Positions 1-8,420 of a stretch of 64,000 nucleotides of DNA are shown piece after piece. This DNA is from an uncultured Eubacteriales bacterium (GTDB lineage Bacteria > Bacillota > Clostridia > Oscillospirales > Oscillospiraceae): the NCBI GenBank assembly GCA_900545515.1, contig UQZA01000008.1, positions 29,258 through 93,257 of the forward strand, read 5' to 3'. Numbering within the stretch: the stretch's first letter is position 1; every line of letters starts with the position of its first letter. A program made the translations under genes and the position numbers. The notes under the pieces were generated by a model. It did no database searches. It was not told the origin of the DNA and saw only the letters and a list, made by a program, of their open reading frames with translations.

Positions 1-67
1 GGTTGCCCACGGCGTGCACGTCAGCACCGATGACGCCCATGACCAACACTTTCTTTTTTCGTTCCAT
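1..67 (-). CDS. glmS: Methylaspartate (glutamate) mutase, cobalamin-binding S subunit (5' end only)
   Basis: Only the first 22 codons lie in the window; the gene runs off the left edge. The translation MERKKKVLVMGVIGADVHAVG carries the B12-binding motif DxHxxG (D-V-H-A-V-G) in the position and context seen in the small sigma subunit of glutamate mutase, which rearranges glutamate to 3-methylaspartate with adenosylcobalamin. The ATG follows a GGAG ribosome site and a strong promoter. It is read in the same direction as citDEF, just downstream of citF. With so few residues another small B12-binding protein cannot be excluded. Confidence 0.7.
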   Translation of the reverse strand, partial: MERKKKVLVMGVIGADVHAVGN

Positions 68-171
68 GGTTATCCACTCCAAATCATGTTATTGGCTGGG
101 GGTTACAATGGGGATGGGATTGGAACCGGGGAATATTCGGTTATGCAAGATTATTATGTATTCACAGAGGT

Positions 172-200
172 ACTATACCCTGTTTTTCCCCGGCTGTCAA
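172..200 (-). promoter_or_regulatory. Promoter of the mutase gene
   Basis: On the minus strand TTGACA (195-200) and TATAGT (172-177) are separated by 17 bases. It lies between the citF stop and the mutase start, so the mutase genes can be expressed apart from citDEF as well as by read-through. Confidence 0.7.
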
Positions 201-217
201 GGCCCTGAGGAGAATAT

Positions 218-1633
218 TTACAGCTCCTCCGGCAAATTCCACACGGTGTCTTGGAGAGAGCCGTCCCGGCCCAGCACCTGGGCAACGGCCTGGCTGCCCC
301 GGGGAACGCGCTTGGGGACACCGGTAATGGCCTCAGCCCGGGCCTTCAGGTCGTGGATGTCCACAACAGGGAGGCCTGCCTGGCGGAGCTTACCGGCCAG
401 CTCCGGCCGCAGGGGGTTCACTGCGATTCCCCGCTGGGTTACCAGCACATCAATGCTGGACCCGGGGGTGGAGATGCAGGTGACCCGGTCGGTGACGATG
501 GGCAGCCGGGCCCGGACCAGAGGCGCCAGGATCATGGTGAGCTTGGCGCCGGCGGCAGCGTCGGTGTGCCCCCCGGAGCCGCCCATGAGACAGCCGTTGG
601 AGTCTGTGTGGACATTGACGTTAAAGTCTGTGTCAATTTCCGTGGCGCCCAGGATGACCACGTCCAGACTGTCCACCACGGCGCCCCGGGCGCCGGGACC
701 TGCATAATGGTTGGCGGAAATTTCCCGGTGCCGGGGATCGTCCCGGATGGAGGCCACGGCGTCCAGGTCAAAGCATTGCACGTCCATGAGCTGGCGGAAG
801 CACCCGGCACGGAGCATCTCCACCAGGTAGCCGGTGATGCCGCCCAGGGCGAAGCTGCCGTGGATGTGCTCCCGGAGCATGATTTCCTTCAGGGAGGCGG
901 CGGCAGCCAGAGAGGCGCCACCGGCGCCGGTCTGGAAGGAGAAGCCCTCCTGCAGCAGGCCTGAGGCCTGGATGACCCTGGCGGCGGTGTCGGCCATAAC
1001 CAGGCCCACCGGGTCCCGGGTGATCCGGGTGGTACCGGAGAGGATGCCCTTGGGGTCGCCAATGGCCTCCACCTGTACCACATAGTCCACCAGGTTTTCG
1101 GAGATGGACCAGTCCGGCAGGGGATAGGGCAGGATGGTGTCCGTCAGGACAATGACCTGCTTGGCGTAGGTGGCGTCCGGTATGGCGTAGCCCAGGCTAC
1201 CACAGGCGGCGTTCCCCAGCTTGCCGGTGCAGTTGCCACGGCAGTCGGCGGCAGGTGCCCCGATAAAGGCAATGTCAATGGGGGTACGGCCGGAGGCGAT
1301 GTCTGCGGCCCGGGTGCCGTGGGAGCGGAATTCCACCGGGGTGGAGAGAACCCCCTGGGAGATGTGCCGGCCGATGCCGCCGGAGACATAGTCCGTCAAA
1401 AGGCGGGTCACCACCCCGTTTCGAATGTGACCGACGATGGGCATATGGATGTCAAAGAGGGAGCTGGCGTTGACGGTCAGGTCCCGGACGCCCATGCGGG
1501 CGGCCTCCTCCAGCACCAGGTTCAGAATGTAGTCGCCGTTACGCAGGTGGTGATGAAAGGAAATGGTCATGCCGTCCCGAAGACCGGCGGCCTTCATGGC
1601 GGCAGACAGGGAGGGGAGCAGTTTAGTTTCCAT
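218..1633 (-). CDS. citF: Citrate (or citramalate) lyase alpha subunit
   Basis: The alpha subunit is the CoA-transferase component of the lyase complex: it moves the acyl carrier protein from acetate to the incoming citrate-type substrate. The 471-residue product matches CitF along its length, with the glycine-rich stretches FQTGAGGASLA and GGSGGHTDAAAG. The ATG at 1633 follows GGAGGTG; a longer TTG-started reading has no ribosome site of its own. It overlaps the citE stop by a few bases, so the subunits are probably translationally coupled. The adjacent methylaspartate mutase start suggests (S)-citramalate may be the true substrate; sequence does not separate the two substrates. Confidence 0.93.
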   Translation of the reverse strand: METKLLPSLSAAMKAAGLRDGMTISFHHHLRNGDYILNLVLEEAARMGVRDLTVNASSLFDIHMPIVGHIRNGVVTRLLTDYVSGGIGRHISQGVLSTPVEFRSHGTRAADIASGRTPIDIAFIGAPAADCRGNCTGKLGNAACGSLGYAIPDATYAKQVIVLTDTILPYPLPDWSISENLVDYVVQVEAIGDPKGILSGTTRITRDPVGLVMADTAARVIQASGLLQEGFSFQTGAGGASLAAAASLKEIMLREHIHGSFALGGITGYLVEMLRAGCFRQLMDVQCFDLDAVASIRDDPRHREISANHYAGPGARGAVVDSLDVVILGATEIDTDFNVNVHTDSNGCLMGGSGGHTDAAAGAKLTMILAPLVRARLPIVTDRVTCISTPGSSIDVLVTQRGIAVNPLRPELAGKLRQAGLPVVDIHDLKARAEAITGVPKRVPRGSQAVAQVLGRDGSLQDTVWNLPEEL

Positions 1634-2507
1634 GAGTTTCACCTCCAATCAGCCCCAGGATCTGGGCGGAAGCCAAGGTCTGCCGGGCTCTTGTGACAAT
1701 GGGCGCGTCAATCATTTTCCCGTGGAGGGAAATGGCGCCGCGGCCCTGCCTCTTGGCCTCGTCAATGGCGGCCAAAACCTCCTGGGCGTAGGCGATTTCA
1801 GCCTGTGTGGGGGAGAAGACGGCGTTGATGCCGGGGACATGGCGGGGGGAGATGCTGGCCTTGCCGGTAAAGCCCAGGCTCTTTGCGTACCGGGCGTCCT
1901 CCCAAAGGCCTCCGTCGTCGTTGACGTCGGTGAAGGGCGTGTCAAAGGCCTCCACCCCGGCGGCCCGGGCGGCGCAGACCACCCGCTGGCGGGCGTAGTC
2001 AATTTCCTTCCCTTCCTTGGTGCGCTTGCAGCGCAGGTCTGCGGTCAGGTCCTCCCCGCCCAGGAAAAGCCCCAGGATCCGGCTGCTGGCAGCGGCGATG
2101 GAGAAGGCGTTTTCCACGCCCAAAGCGGTCTCCAAAAGGGGAATGAACTGGACCTTCCCCAGGGGCATTCCGTGGGACTGCTCCAGCCGGGAGACTGCGG
2201 CGTCCAGCTGCTGGATCTGCTGGGCGGAGGTTGTCTTGGGAAGCATCAGAGCGGTGGGACCTTGGGGGACAATTTCTTCCAAATCCTGCTGGCACAGGCC
2301 GGAGTCCAGGGCGTTGATCCGGACCACAGTCTGGCAGCTGAAGCCCATGAGGGACAGGGCGTTGCGGACTAAAATCCGGGCGGCGTCCTTCTCCTGGGGG
2401 GATACGGCGTCCTCCAGGTCCAGAATCACGGCGTCGGCGCCCAGGGCGTCGCCGTTGATGAGCATGTTGGGCGTATTGCCGGGGAGAAAGAGCATAGAGC
2501 GGATCAT
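1623..2507 (-). CDS. citE: Citrate (or citramalate) lyase beta subunit
   Basis: The beta subunit is the acyl lyase that cleaves the ACP-bound substrate to an oxo-acid and acetyl-ACP. The 294-residue protein starts MIRSMLFLPG and has the DLEDAV motif of the HpcH/HpaI-CitE family near residue 30, plus the family's LIPLLETALGVENA region. The start at 2507 overlaps the citD stop as ATGA and has a purine-rich GGGGGGAA site ahead of it; the longer upstream reading lies inside citD. It is the middle gene of citD-citE-citF. Confidence 0.94.
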   Translation of the reverse strand: MIRSMLFLPGNTPNMLINGDALGADAVILDLEDAVSPQEKDAARILVRNALSLMGFSCQTVVRINALDSGLCQQDLEEIVPQGPTALMLPKTTSAQQIQQLDAAVSRLEQSHGMPLGKVQFIPLLETALGVENAFSIAAASSRILGLFLGGEDLTADLRCKRTKEGKEIDYARQRVVCAARAAGVEAFDTPFTDVNDDGGLWEDARYAKSLGFTGKASISPRHVPGINAVFSPTQAEIAYAQEVLAAIDEAKRQGRGAISLHGKMIDAPIVTRARQTLASAQILGLIGGETHGN

Positions 2508-2779
2508 GCAGATTCCCCCCTTCCACGGCGGATGGCCGTCTCCATCCGGGCGCGAATGACGCAATCCAGAGCGCCCCGGTCAATGAGGGTCACCTTGGCA
2601 TCTTTGACGCCGTAACGTAATAGAACGGCTTGGACCGACTGCTCGATGTCCTGGCCGAACTGCTGCAGGACTACCGATTCCAGCCGGATTTCCAAGCCGT
2701 TTTCGTTGGGTTCAATTTCCACATAGGCATCACTGGACTCCATGGTGCCAGCTGTGGCGCGCTGAAGAATTTCAGACAT
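2504..2779 (-). CDS. citD: Citrate (or citramalate) lyase gamma subunit, acyl carrier protein
   Basis: This 91-residue acyl carrier protein carries the phosphoribosyl-dephospho-CoA arm that is acetylated during catalysis. The segment AGTMESSD at residues 10-17 matches the family's attachment site, with Ser15 aligned to the modified serine. It is the first gene of citDEF, preceded by AGGAGGT and its own promoter. The enzymes that make and attach the arm (CitG, CitX) are not seen in this window, so they must be encoded elsewhere if the complex is active. Confidence 0.93.
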   Translation of the reverse strand: MSEILQRATAGTMESSDAYVEIEPNENGLEIRLESVVLQQFGQDIEQSVQAVLLRYGVKDAKVTLIDRGALDCVIRARMETAIRRGRGESA

Positions 2780-2829
2780 GGGGTATACCTCCTAGGAATA
2801 GTAGGTGGGCGCTATTTGGTTTTGTAGAT

Positions 2830-2858
2830 ATTGTATAATAATTTCCCGGCTTTTTCAA
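2830..2858 (-). promoter_or_regulatory. Promoter of citDEF
   Basis: On the minus strand TTGAAA (2853-2858) and TACAAT (2830-2835) have a 17-base spacer, about 50 bases before the citD start. It diverges from the citC promoter, with its -35 box about 20 bases from the citC -35 box. Confidence 0.7.
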
Positions 2859-2879
2859 CAGATATTTTTGCTTTTCCTG

Positions 2880-2907
2880 TTGCAAGGACGAAAAAATCCT
2901 GTATACT
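2880..2907 (+). promoter_or_regulatory. Promoter of citC
   Basis: TTGCAA (2880-2885) and TATACT (2902-2907) have a 16-base spacer, followed by GGGGGAGGA and the citC ATG. It faces away from the citDEF promoter, so one regulator in this 160-bp gap could control both. Confidence 0.6.
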
Positions 2908-2938
2908 GAAGGGAGGAACAAAAGGGGGAGGACTGGCA

Positions 2939-3919
2939 ATGGAGATTTTTTGGGAGCGACCCGGCCAGGGCGGACAGTCGGAGCCCATTGCCCGCTTTTT
3001 GGAGGAGCAGGGCCTTCGTCCCGACCACGGGGTGCAGGCTACGGTGAGCCTGCGTGAGGATGGGCGGATTCTGGCCTGCGGTGGGCTGGAGGGCAATGTC
3101 ATCAAAACCGTGGCGGTGGACCCGTCCTGTCAGGGGCAGGGCCTGGCGGAGGTTCTGATGACGGAGCTCCGGCGGGAGGCTTTTGCCCGGGGGCACAGGC
3201 AGCTGTTTGTGTTTACCAAGCCCAGCAACGAGGCTCTGTTTCGGAGCCTGAGCTTTTTCCCGGTGGCCTCCAGCGGGGAGGCCATGCTGCTGGAAAGCAC
3301 CCGGGGAGGGCTACGCCGGTATCTGGACAGTCTGCCCAAGTCCGGGGGGGTGCACGGCGCGGTGGTGATGAACTGCGCTCCCTTTACCCTGGGGCACCAA
3401 TACCTGGTGGATCAGGCCAGGCAGGCTTGCGACTGGCTGTATGTATTTGTCCTGTCGGAGGACAAGGGGATGTTCTCGCCGGAGGACCGGCTGGCGCTGG
3501 TACGGCAGGGCTGCCGGGAGTTTCCCAACGTGTCAGTCCATCCCACCATGGGTTACCTCATCTCCAACGCCACCTTCCCCACCTATTTCCTCAAAGACAG
3601 GAGCCGGGGGCAGGAGATCAGCTGCCAGCTGGATCTGGAGATTTTTGCCGGCAGCTTTGCACCGGCTCTGGGCCTTCAGAAACGGTTTGTGGGCACGGAG
3701 CCCCTGGACCCTGTGACCAGACAGTATAACGAGGCCCTGCAGGCCAGCCTGCCGGGCCGGGGCATTGCGGTGGTGGAGCTGCCCCGGCTGGAGGTGGGGG
3801 GCCAGCCGGTGAGCGCCAGCCGGGTTCGGGCTTGCTTGGCGGCCGGGGACCTGGCGTCTGTGCGGCAGCTGGTCCCCGATACCACGTATGCATATTGCGC
3901 ATCAAAATTGGGAGGTTGA
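2939..3919 (+). CDS. citC: [Citrate (pro-3S)-lyase] ligase
   Basis: CitC activates the lyase by using ATP and acetate to acetylate the thiol of the CitD prosthetic group. The 326-residue product has the two expected parts: an N-terminal GNAT-like acetyltransferase fold (VAVDPSCQGQGLAEVLM) and a C-terminal nucleotidylyltransferase domain with the NCAPFTLGH signature followed by a citrate-lyase-ligase region ending in VSASRVR. The start at 2939 was chosen for its GGGGGAGGA site and its place downstream of the promoter. It is divergent from citDEF and only four bases from the next plus-strand gene, with which it probably forms an operon. Confidence 0.93.
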   Translation: MEIFWERPGQGGQSEPIARFLEEQGLRPDHGVQATVSLREDGRILACGGLEGNVIKTVAVDPSCQGQGLAEVLMTELRREAFARGHRQLFVFTKPSNEALFRSLSFFPVASSGEAMLLESTRGGLRRYLDSLPKSGGVHGAVVMNCAPFTLGHQYLVDQARQACDWLYVFVLSEDKGMFSPEDRLALVRQGCREFPNVSVHPTMGYLISNATFPTYFLKDRSRGQEISCQLDLEIFAGSFAPALGLQKRFVGTEPLDPVTRQYNEALQASLPGRGIAVVELPRLEVGGQPVSASRVRACLAAGDLASVRQLVPDTTYAYCASKLGG

Positions 3920-3923
3920 TTGG

Positions 3924-4868
3924 ATGTCTTATTCAGGCAGAATGCAGCGAAGCCATATTCTCAGTACCTTTTATGCACCCCGGGGCCGGAACCGGATTTA
4001 CGATCTGGGCATTCAAATTGCCCAGATGTACCTGAGCCCCTTTGACAAGCTCATTGGCGTCATTGGCGACAGCGGATCGGGAAAGAGCGTCCTGATCCGG
4101 GGCATGTTCCCCGGACTGGAGCTCACCAACGACGACGGCGGCGTCAATGTCCGCCCCCTTCCCCTCATGGACCAGGACAGTGAGACCGGCTTCTTCACGC
4201 CCCATACATACCATGTGGACATTCGCTTTGAAATGGGCTTCACCCAGCCCCATGAGCTGGCGGACGCCATTATGCAGGCAGTACACCGGGGTAAGCGTGT
4301 GGTGGTGGAGCATTTTGATCTCATTTATCCCTTCCTGTCCACCAATGCCAATTTGCTCATCGGTGTGGGAGAGGAAATCCTGGTGGCCCGTCCCAACCCC
4401 TTCGGTCCCTTCCCAGACAGCATCAGCCGCAGATGCCAGGAATCCCTGAAATACCGGCTGATGGCCCATACGGCGGAGGATCTGTGTGAATTCTGCATTC
4501 CGCCGGAGGAGCGGGACCGGGCGGAGCACGATGACATTCATCATGGCTTCATTCTGGCCTTTCCGGAGTACAAGCCGAATCTGGACCTGGAGGATCTGGA
4601 GCGGCGGATGTTGGCAATCATCGACCAGGATGTACCCATTGACTATGTGGACGAAAGCCACATTGCCATTGGCGGTAAGCTTCACCCCTGTACCGGCCCC
4701 CGAACCCATGTGCCCTCTACCGGCCATGTGGTGGGCTTCCACTTGGTCAAGCGGTTTTTGCTGGATCACTTCAACAAACGGTATTTGCTGGTGGGCTGCG
4801 TAGGCGAGGATTCCCTGGAGATGATGGACCGCCTGAGCCGGATGCAGACGGACCTGAACTTTACTTAA
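3924..4868 (+). CDS. P-loop protein with a region like the second additional domain of alanyl-tRNA synthetase
   Basis: The 314-residue protein has a clear Walker A motif, GDSGSGKS, at residues 48-55, following a conserved-looking lead YAPRGRNRIYDLGIQIAQ. The C-terminal part (IAIGGKLHPCTGPRTH and TGHVVGFHLVKRF) resembles what databases call the alanyl-tRNA synthetase second additional domain. It starts four bases after the citC stop, behind GGGAGG, so it is probably co-expressed with the lyase ligase. I recall this family from citrate-lyase-type loci of Clostridia, but no function is established to my knowledge. A kinase or ATPase role in lyase maturation or regulation is inference. Confidence 0.6.
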   Translation: MSYSGRMQRSHILSTFYAPRGRNRIYDLGIQIAQMYLSPFDKLIGVIGDSGSGKSVLIRGMFPGLELTNDDGGVNVRPLPLMDQDSETGFFTPHTYHVDIRFEMGFTQPHELADAIMQAVHRGKRVVVEHFDLIYPFLSTNANLLIGVGEEILVARPNPFGPFPDSISRRCQESLKYRLMAHTAEDLCEFCIPPEERDRAEHDDIHHGFILAFPEYKPNLDLEDLERRMLAIIDQDVPIDYVDESHIAIGGKLHPCTGPRTHVPSTGHVVGFHLVKRFLLDHFNKRYLLVGCVGEDSLEMMDRLSRMQTDLNFT

Positions 4869-4892
4869 GCCGGGTCTTACACCAAAATCGAA

Positions 4893-4945
4893 AAATTCCC
4901 TGCCGGTAAGAGAGCAAACGTCTCCCACTGGCAGGGAATTTGATG
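4893..4945. terminator. Hairpin between convergent genes
   Basis: The arms AAATTCCCTGCC (4893-4904) and GGCAGGGAATTT (4930-4941) pair perfectly, with further pairing inside the loop. T-rich bases follow, and A-rich bases precede. It can end the citC operon on the plus strand and the DUF1622 gene on the minus strand. Confidence 0.75.
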
Positions 4946-4961
4946 TTTTGAAGAGCCTGCC

Positions 4962-5348
4962 TTAGGTGGGCAGAGCGCTGGACCCTATGTCTTCGGTGGA
5001 TCCGGTTTCCATTTCCTGGGCAGCAGCCCGGTCTTGCTTGCTGTGCTTTAGCTCAAAGTGGAGCAGCAGACTCATGGCGCCCCGGAGCAGTACGATGGCG
5101 CCCAGAATCAGAAGCTCGGACAGATCATGAACCAGGACGGTTTTCAGAATTTCAGCAGCCATTTTAAATGCCAGGGCCGTGGACATACCGGAAGCCAGGT
5201 TGTATTGGACGGGGTAATTTTTATGCCGGAAGGTATTTTGCAGGTAATCCCAAAAGCCCCGCAGGCCGCTCCAAGCCACCACAAAGATACCCATCAGCTC
5301 CAGCACGCCAATGATGGGAGGGAGAATCGTCTTTATGACATGGTCCAT
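4962..5348 (-). CDS. DUF1622 family membrane protein
   Basis: This is a small integral membrane protein of about 128 residues with three hydrophobic segments. The pattern VIKTILPPIIGVLELMGIFVV ... ASGMSTALAFKMAAEILKTVL ... LILGAIVLLRGAMSLLLHFEL matches the DUF1622 family, whose function is unknown. The start was placed at 5348 because a good promoter lies inside the longer reading. AAGGAAG is upstream; the GTG one codon earlier (5351) is equally possible. It is a single gene, convergent with the citC operon. Confidence 0.8.
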   Translation of the reverse strand: MDHVIKTILPPIIGVLELMGIFVVAWSGLRGFWDYLQNTFRHKNYPVQYNLASGMSTALAFKMAAEILKTVLVHDLSELLILGAIVLLRGAMSLLLHFELKHSKQDRAAAQEMETGSTEDIGSSALPT

Positions 5349-5387
5349 CACATGGTACACTTCCTTCAACTCAGTTTCGGTACTGCC

Positions 5388-5416
5388 AGTATGCCATAAA
5401 TTCCCATGATTTGCAA
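5388..5416 (-). promoter_or_regulatory. Promoter of the DUF1622 gene
   Basis: On the minus strand TTGCAA (5411-5416) and CATACT (5388-5393) have a 17-base spacer, about 40 bases ahead of the chosen start. Confidence 0.55.
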
Positions 5417-5571
5417 GAAATATTTCGTGGATTTTCCCCATCGGGTATACGTGCACAGCGCAGGAGAGCGCGTTCCCCCTTTGTATAGTTGTACCAGTGC
5501 GGCAGCGTTCTGCCTTCTCCCGGGGGATAAGAGGGCGCCCAGGCCAGTGCTGGCTTTCGGGCTGAGCAGAG

Positions 5572-7449
5572 TTACGACAAGCTCCGGAGCTGATCGGCCA
5601 GCCAGAAGATGGTCTGACCGATGCGGTACAGCTCGCTCTCCCGGCTGGTGCGAGCCCAGAGCTGCTTGTAGCTGGCGTACCATGTTTCCAGCTGGGCGGC
5701 CAAATCCACCGGATTCTGCTGCAAGGGGTTGGCGCTGCCCAGATACTGCTGCTCCCAAACTGCGGCCAGCCGGTTTAAGAGCTTCTGCCCGTCGGACATT
5801 AGGAGGAAGGGCAGCATCCGCTTCCGGCCAGACCGGTCCATAGCTGGCATCAGGCGGCAGATAGCCTCCTGGCAGGCGTCAATGGTTCCGTTCACTTCTT
5901 GAATTCTGTGCAGATTCGGCTGAATCTGGGGCAAAAAGCGGGCCCAGAATTCCTCCGGCGTCTCATCGGTGAGACGGCCGCTCAGAATTTCCGAGAGCTC
6001 CACCACGTGGCCCCAGTTGAATACCACCTGCTGGCTCAGGGTACGCAAGATTGACAGAAGCTGACCGGAGCGGTCGCCGTACTCCACCACGGAAATACCT
6101 GCGTTCAGCTCCTCCTCAGGGGGAAGCTGTGCGTTCCAGCCCATGGCTGCGCTGTAGAGGATGCCTGGGATGGAGGATTCCGGGTCCTGCAGATGGCCAA
6201 AATCCCCCCATTCGGTGACCAAAAGTCCGGCGGCACGGTACTTGTGGGCAAGGCTCGCCATTTTCTTGACGTTTGCATAGGCAAGGTCCAGGCGATTCAC
6301 GGTCTGCTTCCAGCCCTGCACACCGGGGCAGAGATACTGGTTTGCACCTTGGGCCCAGAGCTTTTGGGCATGATCCTCACGAGGTGCGGGATCGTAATCC
6401 CAATTCATGCAGATGACGTCTTGAGGCAGCTCCTGCATGGTTTCCGGGTGAGCCAAAATGATATCGCCCCAGAACAGGGGCTGCTTCCCCAGTTCCTCCA
6501 CATGGCGGCAGAGCTTGCCGATCCAATCCACGTACATCTGGTGGCTGCCCACCTGGTCCGCCAGGGCTTTCCCACGGCCCTTGCCCAGGTCAAAGGGCTC
6601 GTCTCCGTTGATGTTAAAGAGCCGGGAGGAGAAGAGGGGCAGGAATTGGTCCATCATGCGGTACACCAGCTCCAGGGAATCCGCGTCTGTCACGTTCAGG
6701 GTGTGGTGACACTGCCGCTGGTAGAAGGAGAAGGGGGCGCTCTGAGGCTCGTCCACCTCAGAGAGCTTGTGGAAGCTCCGGGTGCGCAGGACTTTATACA
6801 GATGCCCCAGGGTGGCCACGGAAGGCACCAGGTCAATGTGCAGGGCCTGGCAGTAGGCGTCCAGCTCCAGAATGTCCTCCGGCGTGAGGGGGGTATCATC
6901 CCGCCAGACTTCACTGAAGCCGTCAAAGAGGAAGGTGTGTTCGATGTACAAGTGCAGCTGATTGAGCTTGTAGAAGCTGCACCGATCCGCCAGATCTTTC
7001 AGGAACGCCATGGTGGGAATGCGGCCCCGGGTGACGTCGTAGAATAGACCCCGGGTGGCAAGGGCTGGCCGGTCTGTCAGGTGGAGGCAGGGCAGGACGA
7101 GACCCTCCTGGCGGAGGATTTGCCGCAGGGTTTGTACACCGTACAGCAGTCCGGCCTCTCCGCCGCCAGTGATCCGGACGCCTGCCGGGGTAATCTCAAG
7201 TTCATAGCCCTCCCGGCCCAAGCGGGGGCGCTCTGCCTGAAGCAGGCGAATTCCGGGATGGGTGGTGTGGGTGCGCCGGTCGATCAGCAGGGAAATACCG
7301 GCCTGCTCCTCCAGCTCTCCGGCCAGAAGCTTGGCGTAGCCATAGGCCGCCGGACTACAGGCGGCGTCCAGGGTAATTCGGTCTTGGTAGCCAATGCGGT
7401 ATGTGCCCTCCTGCAGCTCCAGCTGCTGCGGCTGCGGAATCAATTTCAT
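5572..7449 (-). CDS. Family 20 glycoside hydrolase (beta-N-acetylhexosaminidase-like)
   Basis: The 625-residue protein should remove terminal beta-linked N-acetylhexosamines. It has an N-terminal GH20b-type domain (MKLIPQPQQLELQEGTYRI), the start of the catalytic barrel (RGLFYDVTRGRIPTMAFLKD, then LHLYIEHTFLF) and the catalytic pair Asp283-Glu284 in NINGDEPFDLG. No signal peptide is visible, so it probably acts in the cytoplasm on imported oligosaccharides. The ATG at 7449 follows GGAGGAGG. It lies downstream of oppABCDF on the same strand, separated by about 210 bases and a hairpin, which suggests the importer may bring in its substrate. Confidence 0.85.
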   Translation of the reverse strand: MKLIPQPQQLELQEGTYRIGYQDRITLDAACSPAAYGYAKLLAGELEEQAGISLLIDRRTHTTHPGIRLLQAERPRLGREGYELEITPAGVRITGGGEAGLLYGVQTLRQILRQEGLVLPCLHLTDRPALATRGLFYDVTRGRIPTMAFLKDLADRCSFYKLNQLHLYIEHTFLFDGFSEVWRDDTPLTPEDILELDAYCQALHIDLVPSVATLGHLYKVLRTRSFHKLSEVDEPQSAPFSFYQRQCHHTLNVTDADSLELVYRMMDQFLPLFSSRLFNINGDEPFDLGKGRGKALADQVGSHQMYVDWIGKLCRHVEELGKQPLFWGDIILAHPETMQELPQDVICMNWDYDPAPREDHAQKLWAQGANQYLCPGVQGWKQTVNRLDLAYANVKKMASLAHKYRAAGLLVTEWGDFGHLQDPESSIPGILYSAAMGWNAQLPPEEELNAGISVVEYGDRSGQLLSILRTLSQQVVFNWGHVVELSEILSGRLTDETPEEFWARFLPQIQPNLHRIQEVNGTIDACQEAICRLMPAMDRSGRKRMLPFLLMSDGQKLLNRLAAVWEQQYLGSANPLQQNPVDLAAQLETWYASYKQLWARTSRESELYRIGQTIFWLADQLRSLS

Positions 7450-7599
7450 GGTAGGTCCTCCTCCAAGATGCGGCGATTCGGCCGCCAGTTTGCATGCGGT
7501 ACGGAGAGTGTACTCCATTTGCCGGAAATAGTCAATCCGCTTTTTTATTGCCTGGGGTGAATCCAAAAGGCGGGAGGGTTCCTCACCGGCAGGGGCATA

Positions 7600-7642
7600 G
7601 ACAAGAGGCTGTCTCCTGGGTAGCCTGAGACGGCCTCTTGTC
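7600..7642 (-). terminator. Hairpin after oppF
   Basis: GACAAGAGGCTGTCTC (7600-7615) and GAGACGGCCTCTTGTC (7627-7642) form a long stem with one mismatch. No T run follows on the minus strand, so it may be a processing or partial-termination site between the importer and the glycosidase rather than a full terminator. Confidence 0.6.
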
Positions 7643-7660
7643 TGTGCCCTTTGATTGAAG

Positions 7661-8404
7661 TTATTTGGCTGCAGCCAGCAGCTGCTTGGTATAGGGGTGC
7701 CTGGGATTGGCAAAGAGCTCCTGCACGGTGTTTTCCTCTACAATCTCCCCATGATTCATGACAAGCACCCGGTCGCATATCTGGTAAATCACGTTCAGGT
7801 CGTGGCTGATGAACAGATAGCTTAACTGAAGCTCCTGCCGGAGGCTGAGGAGCAGCTCCAGAATTTGAGCCTGAATGGTCACGTCCAAGGCGCTGACCGG
7901 CTCGTCTGCCACCAACAGCTCTGGCCCGGCGATGACAGCGGCTGCAATGGCAACCCGTTGGCGTTGGCCCCCAGACAGCTCATGGGGCTTTCGGTGGGCG
8001 TACTCCGGCCCAAGTCCGATTTTGTCCAGCATTTCCCCAACTTGTGCTTTTCTCCCGGCTTTGGACATTCCACCCTTGACCCTCAAGGGCTCCTCCAAAA
8101 TCCAGCCGATGGTATGGGCCGGATTCAGGCTGCTGTAGGGGTCCTGAAACACCATTTGCGGGGGAGTGGCGGTATGGAGAAGCAGCTCCCCGGTGTAGTC
8201 CCGGAGAAGCCCCACAATGGCCCTGGAGAGGGTGGTTTTCCCGCTACCGCTCTCACCCACCAGTCCCAGAACCTCGCCCTGGTACAGGGAAAAGGAGACG
8301 TCCTGCAGAACCTGTTTGCGCCGTTTTCCGGCGGATAGAATGCCGTTTCCTTCCTCGTAGAAGCTATTGAGGTGTTTGACCTCCAGCAATGCCCGGCGCT
8401 CCAT
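7661..8404 (-). CDS. oppF: Oligopeptide-type ABC transporter ATPase, OppF/DppF-like
   Basis: One of two ATPases that power the importer. The 247-residue protein has Walker A GESGSGKT, the signature LSGGQRQR, Walker B LLVADEP and the switch SHD. The C-terminal NPRHPYTKQLL stretch is typical of the Opp/Dpp group. The start at 8404 follows GGAAAGGAG; the longer reading overlaps oppD. It is the last importer gene, 16 bases after oppD. Substrate (peptides or amino-sugar oligosaccharides) cannot be told from the ATPase. Confidence 0.9.
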   Translation of the reverse strand: MERRALLEVKHLNSFYEEGNGILSAGKRRKQVLQDVSFSLYQGEVLGLVGESGSGKTTLSRAIVGLLRDYTGELLLHTATPPQMVFQDPYSSLNPAHTIGWILEEPLRVKGGMSKAGRKAQVGEMLDKIGLGPEYAHRKPHELSGGQRQRVAIAAAVIAGPELLVADEPVSALDVTIQAQILELLLSLRQELQLSYLFISHDLNVIYQICDRVLVMNHGEIVEENTVQELFANPRHPYTKQLLAAAK

Positions 8405-8420
8405 AGGCCGCTCCTTTCCG

